From: Metabacillus indicus LMG 22858
GTDB taxonomy: Bacteria > Bacillota > Bacilli > Bacillales > Bacillaceae
NCBI RefSeq assembly: GCF_000708755.2
Contig: NZ_JGVU02000001.1
Location: 1 to 64,000 of the forward strand
Direction: 5' to 3'
Length of the DNA stretch: 64,000 bases
Positions 57,982 to 64,000 of this stretch are shown piece after piece. A program made the translations under genes and the position numbers. Below the pieces are notes generated by a model. The model saw only the letters and a list, made by a program, of their open reading frames with translations. It was not told where the DNA came from and made no database searches. Each line of letters begins with the position of its first letter. Position 1 is the stretch's first letter.

Positions 57982-58303
57982 TCAAGTACCTCTTTCTGTG
58001 TATTAGACTGCTCGTACCAAGTATATGAACGAAAAGATGAATTATGAGCTTATCCTTCTGGGCAAATAACTGTTTTTGTAAATCCTGAGGTTTTTTTATT
58101 TCATTCAGAGCAGTTTTATCATAAAATAGGATTACAAGAAGCTTGAAAGGCAAGTCTCATTTTCAAGACAAGTTTTAAACGCCTGCGAAGCGCTGCGCTG
58201 ACGATTAAATAGGTGCTGATTTGGGTAAAGTGTAAAAAAGTGCAACTTATTTAGGGGTTTAGTTGTCCCTTCAACATCATATAAAGAAGGGAAGGTTGTA
58301 AAG
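57982..58303. other. Intergenic region between yjbE and mecA
   Basis: About 320 bases without a gene. It holds the start regions of the divergent genes. I see no good terminator or riboswitch. A GC-richer patch (GCCTGCGAAGCGCTGCGCTG, near 58181-58200) breaks the AT-rich background and contains the palindrome AGCGCT; its role is unknown. Confidence 0.5.
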
Positions 58304-58972
58304 ATGGAGATAGAACGTATTAATGAATATACCGTAAAGTTTTATATTTCATATCTTGATATAGAAGAGCGCGGTTTTGACAGAGATGAAATCTGGTACA
58401 ACCGCGAAAGAAGCGAAGAGCTTTTTTGGGAAATGATGGACGAAGTGCATGACGAAGAAGATTTTATGGTCGAAGGACCGCTCTGGATTCAGGTTCAGGC
58501 GCTCGACAAAGGGCTTGAAGTGATCGTGACAAGAGCCCAGCTTTCAAAAGACGGCCAGAAAATTGAGCTTCCCCTGTCTGAAGATAAAGTAAAAGAACTT
58601 CCTGTTGATGAAAATATTGAATCCATTCTCGATCATCATTTCAGCGATGACCTTGATGAAAAATCAGAGTCGCAGGAGGAGGAGGAACAGCAGCTTGAGT
58701 TCCTTGTGAAGTTCAATGATTTTGAACACCTTATTTCCTTGTCGAAAGTACAGCTCAGCGGGTTTACAAACGCGCTTTATTCCATGGAGAACCGGTATTA
58801 CCTCTTTGTGGAATTCAATGATGAGCATTCAGACGAAGACATTGAAAATATGCTCAGTGTTATACTCGAGTATGGACAAGAATCACGCATGACGATTCAC
58901 CGCGTTGCCGAATACGGGAAACAAATTATTTCCGAGGACGCTTTGAGTGTTATTAAGCAGCATTTCAGCTGA
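58304..58972 (+). CDS. mecA: Adaptor protein MecA
   Basis: Delivers ComK and other proteins to the ClpCP protease, thus limiting competence. The 222 residues have the N-terminal target-binding domain (MEIERINEYTVKFYISYLDIE, RSEELFWEMMDEVH) and a C-terminal ClpC-binding domain from about 120 (LEFLVKFNDFEHLISLSK), joined by an acidic linker (EKSESQEEEEQQ). The start follows AAGGGAAGG. A terminator separates it from cls. Confidence 0.96.
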   Translation: MEIERINEYTVKFYISYLDIEERGFDRDEIWYNRERSEELFWEMMDEVHDEEDFMVEGPLWIQVQALDKGLEVIVTRAQLSKDGQKIELPLSEDKVKELPVDENIESILDHHFSDDLDEKSESQEEEEQQLEFLVKFNDFEHLISLSKVQLSGFTNALYSMENRYYLFVEFNDEHSDEDIENMLSVILEYGQESRMTIHRVAEYGKQIISEDALSVIKQHFS

Positions 58973-58976
58973 AGAT

Positions 58977-59019
58977 TTAAAAGCCGATTTCATTCTGATT
59001 GAAGTCGGTTTTTTTTTAG
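58977..59019 (+). terminator. Terminator of mecA
   Basis: AAAGCCGATTTCA / TGAAGTCGGTTTT hairpin with a nine-T run. Confidence 0.85.
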
Positions 59020-59059
59020 CAGGCAGCTGCCATCATCTTTATAGAGTCAGGGGAATGAC

Positions 59060-60583
59060 ATGAAGAATACAGTCCGTGTCTTTTTATTTACAGCATTAAT
59101 AGGAGTCAGCATTTACCTTCTTCAAAACGTGACAGGCAGTATTTCAAGCGAATGGCTTCTGACGGCTGTGACCGTTTTGTTTACATTTTCCATTATCTTC
59201 ATCGGATTTGTCATCTTCCTGGAAAACCGCAAGCCATCACAGACGATCACATGGCTCGTTGTCCTTGGAAGCTTTCCGCTGATTGGTTTTCTGTTCTACC
59301 TTGTGTTCGGAAGAAATGTAAGGAAGCGGAAACTGTTTGACAGAAAGGCGCTTGTTGATGAAAAAATCATGTTTGAAATTGAAGGGAATCAGCGCTCTTA
59401 TGAAGATAAGATCGACTTAATGGGAGACCACCAGCAAATGCTTTTCAATCTGGCCCACAGGCTCGGCCATACACCGATTTCATTTGCAACAAGGTCAAAA
59501 ACATTAACGAACGGGAAAGAAACGTTCGACCATATCTTCAGCGAAATTGAAAAAGCCGAGCATCATGTTCACTTGGAATACTATATTGTCAGACACGATG
59601 AAGTAGGCTGCAAGCTTAAAGATCTCCTGATCAAAAAAGCGAAGCAGGGTGTTGAAGTCCGCTTCTTATATGATTCAGTCGGCAGCTGGAAGCTGTCTAA
59701 ATCCTACATAAAAGAAATGCAGGCAGCGGGCATTGATGTCGTCTCTTTTTTGCCTGTTAGAATGCCGTTTTTAAATAATAAAGTAAACTTCCGCAACCAT
59801 AGAAAAATCATCGTTATAGACGGAACCGCAGGGTTTGTCGGCGGGCTGAATGTCGGAGATGAATACTTGGGGAAAGATGCGTACTTTGGCTTCTGGAGGG
59901 ATACGCACTTAATGGTGCGGGGTGAAGCCGTCCGTACTCTTCAAATGATTTTTCTGCAGGACTGGTACTATATGACCGGGGAAAACCTTGTGAAGCAGGA
60001 GTATATGACACCTTCTGTGCAGCTGGAAGAACATGAAGGCGGAGTTCAGATTATTGCAGGAGGGCCCGATAATAAATGGGAAGTCATCAAAAATCTGTTC
60101 TTCTCCATGATTACATCGGCCAAGGATTCCATTTGGATTGCATCTCCTTATTTTGTTCCGGATGAGGATATTCTTTCTGCGCTTAAGGTAGCAGCCTTGA
60201 GCGGTGTGGATGTCAGACTCCTGGTACCTCGCCGTCCCGACAAAAAAATTGTCTTTTATGCGTCAAGATCGTATTTCCTTGAACTGCTTGAAGCAGGGGT
60301 GAAGATCTACGAATATAAGGAAGGCTTCATGCACAGTAAAATAGTCATCGTCGATTATGAGCTTGCCTCAATCGGAACAGCAAATATGGATATGAGAAGC
60401 TTCCACCTTAATTTCGAAGTCAACGCTTTTCTGTACAGAACAAGAAGCACACAGAAGCTTGTGAATGATTATGAAAAAGATATTTTATACTCTCATGAGA
60501 TTATTTTGGATGAGTTTGAAAACCGGCCGTTCAAACAGAAGTTGTTTGAATCTATGTCAAGGCTGCTTTCGCCATTGCTGTAG
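59060..60583 (+). CDS. cls: Cardiolipin synthase
   Basis: Makes cardiolipin from two phosphatidylglycerol molecules at the membrane. The 507 residues show two N-terminal membrane helices (about 5-25 and 32-55), the PLDc N-domain segment (RKPSQTITWLVVLGSFPLIG), and two HKD motifs: H247/K249/D254 (NHRKIIVID) and H425/K427/D432 (MHSKIVIVD). The start lies after GGGGAATG. Single gene with its own terminator. Confidence 0.95.
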   Translation: MKNTVRVFLFTALIGVSIYLLQNVTGSISSEWLLTAVTVLFTFSIIFIGFVIFLENRKPSQTITWLVVLGSFPLIGFLFYLVFGRNVRKRKLFDRKALVDEKIMFEIEGNQRSYEDKIDLMGDHQQMLFNLAHRLGHTPISFATRSKTLTNGKETFDHIFSEIEKAEHHVHLEYYIVRHDEVGCKLKDLLIKKAKQGVEVRFLYDSVGSWKLSKSYIKEMQAAGIDVVSFLPVRMPFLNNKVNFRNHRKIIVIDGTAGFVGGLNVGDEYLGKDAYFGFWRDTHLMVRGEAVRTLQMIFLQDWYYMTGENLVKQEYMTPSVQLEEHEGGVQIIAGGPDNKWEVIKNLFFSMITSAKDSIWIASPYFVPDEDILSALKVAALSGVDVRLLVPRRPDKKIVFYASRSYFLELLEAGVKIYEYKEGFMHSKIVIVDYELASIGTANMDMRSFHLNFEVNAFLYRTRSTQKLVNDYEKDILYSHEIILDEFENRPFKQKLFESMSRLLSPLL

Positions 60584-60612
60584 GGCATACCTGAAGAGGT
60601 GTGTCTTTTTTG
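60584..60612 (+). terminator. Terminator of cls
   Basis: GGCATACCT / AGGTGTGTC hairpin followed by TTTTTTG, directly after the stop codon. Confidence 0.8.
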
Positions 60613-60676
60613 TGCTTTCTTTTTCCTGTTTATTGTATAATGGAAAAGAATTCTAAATAGGAGCTGATAGATAATC

Positions 60677-61852
60677 ATGCTTATAGCTAAAGATGCTGAT
60701 GGCAGGCTGATCAATCTGACCTCGATAAGGCACGATCATTCAGATCTCCACCGCATGCGCGAAAAAAAGCATTACTGTCCCGTGTGTGACCATCCCCTTG
60801 ACCTGAAAGCGGGAAGCATTGTAATTCCTCATTTTGCCCATCAGAAACTGAAATCCTGCCTCATTGACCACGAACCTGAATCAGACTATCACCTGAACGG
60901 AAAGATCCAGCTGTACCGATGGCTGAAAAGCCAAAACCTGGTTCAAACAGAAATGGAACGCTATTTTCCTGAGATTATGCAGAGGCCCGACGTTTACGCA
61001 GACACAGGCCAAAGGAAGATTGCCGTTGAATTTCAGTGTTCATCCATACCTGCTGTCCAGTTTTACAAACGAACTTCGCAGTATAAGCAGGCAAACATTG
61101 AACCGCTCTGGATCCTTGGAGCAAAAAACGCGGTAAGGTTAAGCAGCACCACCTTTCGCATTTCCCCTTTTCAATGGCTGTTTGCAAAACAGGGTCCTGA
61201 TATTCTGGCTCCCCCGCATCTCCTGACTTATTGTTCATCCCTTCAGGCTTTTCTTCTCATCGAGCATCTCATCCCATTTTCCAAGCAAGTGTTCACATCC
61301 ATTCCCGCAGTCAAACCCATCCGTCACATCACCCTCCGTGATGTCTCTCCGCAGGCAGTTCCTTCACCCCAGTATTGGATCCAGTGGCTAAACCTCATCA
61401 AAATGCACCGGCTTAAACCGCACATCCATTTATCAGAAGAATTGAAATCCCTTCAGCAAACTCTCTATGAAAAAAAGCAAATTCCGCTTTCATGTCTTCC
61501 TTCCGAAGCCTTCATTCCTGTAGCGACTGGATATCTTTTTCATACAGCTGTTTATGTTTGGCAAACAAAGATCCTGCTTTTTATAGACTCTTTATCTGGA
61601 CATTCGGTCTTTCGCCTGGAAGATGCGGTAAATGAAATGAAGCGGGACCGCCATATTGTAAGACGTGATATCACACATATGAAGCACGTATCAATCGGAG
61701 CTCCTGTCCGGGCTTACCTGGAAGCACTGACTCAAACAGGACTGATCGCGAAGGAAAACAAGTATTCTTATAAAAAAACAGCAGATCTTAAATGGAGTCA
61801 AAATCAGGAGGAGCTTTTGAAAAGAGACAATGAGCTTTTAAGCAAAAGATAG
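60677..61852 (+). CDS. coiA: CoiA-like competence protein, nuclease fold
   Basis: Needed for DNA uptake or recombination during transformation in relatives. The 391 residues begin with a zinc-finger-like segment (C34-P-V-C37, H52, H55, C61) followed by a predicted PD-(D/E)XK nuclease core: D105 in RPDVYAD and E118-F-Q120 in IAVEFQCS. The C-terminal half is helical. The start follows TAGGAG. Its position between mecA/cls and pepF matches B. subtilis, where the gene is yjbF/coiA. Confidence 0.88.
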   Translation: MLIAKDADGRLINLTSIRHDHSDLHRMREKKHYCPVCDHPLDLKAGSIVIPHFAHQKLKSCLIDHEPESDYHLNGKIQLYRWLKSQNLVQTEMERYFPEIMQRPDVYADTGQRKIAVEFQCSSIPAVQFYKRTSQYKQANIEPLWILGAKNAVRLSSTTFRISPFQWLFAKQGPDILAPPHLLTYCSSLQAFLLIEHLIPFSKQVFTSIPAVKPIRHITLRDVSPQAVPSPQYWIQWLNLIKMHRLKPHIHLSEELKSLQQTLYEKKQIPLSCLPSEAFIPVATGYLFHTAVYVWQTKILLFIDSLSGHSVFRLEDAVNEMKRDRHIVRRDITHMKHVSIGAPVRAYLEALTQTGLIAKENKYSYKKTADLKWSQNQEELLKRDNELLSKR

Positions 61853-61919
61853 CTGGAAAAGTATGAACAGGGGTCAGATGCAGCAACCTAAGGACAAACA
61901 GAAAAATGGAGGAATGAGT

Positions 61920-62072
61920 ATGTTTTATAAGAAGAAAAAGAAAGCGACTTTATTTGATTTTACCGTAACAGCAGCGAGCACGGGAGCCATTGCCTACATC
62001 CTGGCGAAATCGATGCAGAAACACGGGGAAGAAAATGACGGACCCCGTCGGGAAATGTCTGATATAGAGTGA
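61920..62072 (+). CDS. Unrecognised 50-residue protein
   Basis: A short protein: a basic head (MFYKKKKKATLFDF), a mostly apolar stretch (TVTAASTGAIAYILAKS) and an acidic tail (EENDGPRREMSDIE). I do not recognise it. The frame opens at 61863, but the ATG at 61920 lies seven bases after GGAGG and is preferred. The apolar stretch is short for a membrane helix, yet a peripheral or single-span form is possible. It may be co-transcribed with coiA, with pepF 81 bases on. Confidence 0.65.
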   Translation: MFYKKKKKATLFDFTVTAASTGAIAYILAKSMQKHGEENDGPRREMSDIE

Positions 62073-62153
62073 AAATAGCAAGACTCTTCAATTGATTTGA
62101 TAGAAAATATAGAATATTATTGGAGTAATCATGTTTAAAAGGGGGATATTTCC

Positions 62154-63971
62154 ATGACAGAACAAACAGCTGCAAAAACGCTGCCGAAACGGTCTGAAAT
62201 TGCTGCAGAAGATACGTGGAGACTGGAAGATATTTTTAAAAACGACGAGGCATGGGAAGCAGAATTTAAAGAAGTAAAAGCAGCCCTGCCGAAAATGGAA
62301 GAATATAAAGGAAAGCTTGGAGATTCTGCAGATGCATTTCTTGAGGCCTTAACGTACCAGGATTCAGTAATGGAGAGACTTGGCAAGCTTTATACATACG
62401 CGCATATGAGATACGATCAGGATACAGGAAACTCCCACTATCAGGGGCTGAACGACCGCGCCGCAAACCTTTATACGCAGGCAAGCAGCGTGTCATCCTA
62501 CATGATACCGGAAATCCTTGAAATGGATGAAGCAAAGATTAAGGAATTTCTTCAGGAAAAAGAAGAGCTGAAGGTGTACGGACATACACTGGATGAAATT
62601 AACCGCCAGCGCCCGCACGTTCTTTCAGCCGAGCAGGAAGCCATGCTTGCACAGGCATCGGATGTTCTCAGTTCTTCAAGCAATACATTCGGCATGCTGA
62701 ACAACGCAGATCTTGAATTTCCATCCATCAAGGATGAAGACGGTGAAGAAGTGGAAGTCACCCACGGCCGCTATATCCGCTTTCTTGAAAGCGAAGACCG
62801 CAGGGTAAGAGAAGACGCATTCAAAGCTGTATACGGCACGTATGACAAATACAAGAATACATTCGCAAGCACGTTAAGCGGAGCCGTTAAAAAAGACAAT
62901 TTCTACGCAACAGTAAGAAACTATTCTTCTGCACGGGAAGCGGCACTCAGCAACAACAACATTCCGGAAGAAGTATACGAAAACCTTGTGAAAACGGTGA
63001 ATGACAACCTGCACCTGCTGCACAAGTACATTGAACTCCGCAAAAAAGTGCTGGGACTCCAAGAGCTTCACATGTTTGATCTGTTCACACCGCTTGTAAA
63101 AGACGTGAAGATGAAGGTGCCGTACGCAGAAGCGAAGGATTACCTTCTAAAAGGTCTTGCTCCTCTTGGAGATGAGTACATCGCCATTTTAAACGAAGGG
63201 TTTGAAAACCGCTGGGTCGATGTTCATGAAAACAAAGGAAAACGAAGCGGCGCCTATTCTTCAGGCACGTACGGAACAAATCCTTATATCCTCATGAACT
63301 GGCAGGATAACGTAAATAATCTCTTTACACTTGCACATGAATTCGGGCATTCTGTGCACAGCTATTATACACGCAATTCACAGCCTTATCAGTACGGCCA
63401 CTATTCAATCTTTGTCGCAGAGGTCGCCTCTACCTGCAACGAAGCACTATTGAATGATTACCTGCTGAAAACAATCGATGATAAAAAGAAACAGCTGTAT
63501 CTGTTAAATCATTACCTTGAAGGATTCAGAGGCACGGTCTTCCGCCAGACGATGTTTGCGGAATATGAGCATGCCATTCATAAAAAAGCACAGGACGGAG
63601 AGCCGCTGACTCCGGATCTTCTGACTGAACTGTACTATGATCTGAATAAAAAATACTTCGGCGAACATTTGACAGTAGATGAAGAAATCGGGCTTGAGTG
63701 GGCAAGAATACCTCATTTCTACTACAACTACTATGTCTATCAATATGCAACAGGCTTCAGTGCAGCTACGGCGCTCAGCAAACAGATCCTTGAAGAAGGG
63801 GAGCCAGCTGTTAAACGATACATTGAGTTCCTTAAATCAGGAAGCTCTGACTATCCAATTGAAGTTCTCAAAAAAGCCGGCGTAGACATGACTTCCAAAG
63901 AGCCGATTGAAGAGGCGCTGAAGGTGTTTGAAGAGAAACTGAACGAAATGGAACAGCTTCTGTCTGAATAA
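62154..63971 (+). CDS. pepF: Oligoendopeptidase F
   Basis: A cytosolic zinc peptidase that cleaves oligopeptides of about 7-17 residues. The 605 residues show the M3 metallopeptidase domain with HEFGH at 395-399 (LAHEFGHSVHS), the downstream Glu in FVAEVASTCNEALLND near 425, and an N-terminal helical domain. The start follows AAAGGGGG. It processes peptides of the kind the Opp and App importers bring in; in Bacillus, overproduced PepF degrades PhrA. A hairpin begins after the stop but is cut by the window edge. Confidence 0.95.
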   Translation: MTEQTAAKTLPKRSEIAAEDTWRLEDIFKNDEAWEAEFKEVKAALPKMEEYKGKLGDSADAFLEALTYQDSVMERLGKLYTYAHMRYDQDTGNSHYQGLNDRAANLYTQASSVSSYMIPEILEMDEAKIKEFLQEKEELKVYGHTLDEINRQRPHVLSAEQEAMLAQASDVLSSSSNTFGMLNNADLEFPSIKDEDGEEVEVTHGRYIRFLESEDRRVREDAFKAVYGTYDKYKNTFASTLSGAVKKDNFYATVRNYSSAREAALSNNNIPEEVYENLVKTVNDNLHLLHKYIELRKKVLGLQELHMFDLFTPLVKDVKMKVPYAEAKDYLLKGLAPLGDEYIAILNEGFENRWVDVHENKGKRSGAYSSGTYGTNPYILMNWQDNVNNLFTLAHEFGHSVHSYYTRNSQPYQYGHYSIFVAEVASTCNEALLNDYLLKTIDDKKKQLYLLNHYLEGFRGTVFRQTMFAEYEHAIHKKAQDGEPLTPDLLTELYYDLNKKYFGEHLTVDEEIGLEWARIPHFYYNYYVYQYATGFSAATALSKQILEEGEPAVKRYIEFLKSGSSDYPIEVLKKAGVDMTSKEPIEEALKVFEEKLNEMEQLLSE

Positions 63972-64000
63972 AAGAAAAACCTGCAGCGTTCATGGCTGCA

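Noticed and set aside
57935-58153. 72-codon minus-strand frame upstream of yjbE
   Set aside because: Overlaps the yjbE start in another frame, no ribosome binding site and no recognisable domain.

Overview
The window is a chromosomal segment of a Gram-positive endospore former of the family Bacillaceae. Gene content and order match the yit-arg-yja-app-yjb-opp-mecA-pepF stretch of the Bacillus subtilis chromosome. Ribosome binding sites are strong (AGGAGG type) and TTG/GTG starts are common. Regulation is typical of Firmicutes: a SAM riboswitch, a T-box leader, ARG boxes and a FapR box. It is not B. subtilis itself, because it carries cobalamin-dependent metH and several genes and repeats I do not know from that species. 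I see no phage, integrase, transposase, rRNA, tRNA or CRISPR. The region is mostly core genome with unusual intergenic DNA.

Layout. 1-3050: pyrophosphatase ppaC, two small membrane proteins and a short-chain dehydrogenase, with degenerate interspersed repeats between them. 3063-8510 (minus strand): a SAM-riboswitch operon yitJ-metH that makes 5-methyl-tetrahydrofolate and methionine. 8670-11167: yitK, yitL and a NERD-domain protein. 11195-11720: a 52-bp tandem array. 11817-14439: a BMP-family lipoprotein translationally linked to a chemoreceptor. 14484-19867: the yitS/yitT/ipi/yizC/yitU/yitV/yitW group with two tiny genes. 19913-29974: the arginine operon argCJBD-carAB-argF, split between argD and carA by a second 52-bp array. 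29975-34817: a 21-bp array, uppP, yjzC, yjzD, yjaU, yjaV, med and comZ. 35153-37444: FapR-type promoter, fabH and fabF. 37541-37866: a third array, period 53 bp. 37993-44794: yjaZ and the appDFABC oligopeptide permease. 45017-48112: yjbA, a lone STAS protein, T-box controlled trpS and a DUF3899 protein. 48529-54326: oppABCDF. 54500-63971: a DUF4015 protein, yjbC, spx, yjbE, mecA, cardiolipin synthase, coiA and pepF.

How the genes work together. YitJ supplies 5-methyl-THF and MetH uses it to remethylate homocysteine, both under SAM control. Two ARG boxes 20 bp apart at the argC promoter, and a third candidate just before carA, suggest ArgR/AhrC control on both sides of the repeat array. Several genes belong to competence and stress circuitry known from B. 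subtilis: med, comZ, the two peptide permeases, spx, mecA and coiA.

The most unusual content is the non-coding repeat arrays. Three have 52-53 bp units that can each fold into a hairpin, with paired-base changes between units, and one has 21-bp units. All periods are close to whole numbers of DNA helical turns. I found no fully new protein-coding system. The best candidates for a second look are the arrays, the BMP lipoprotein-chemoreceptor pair, and a stressosome-type STAS protein that lacks a usual phospho-threonine.
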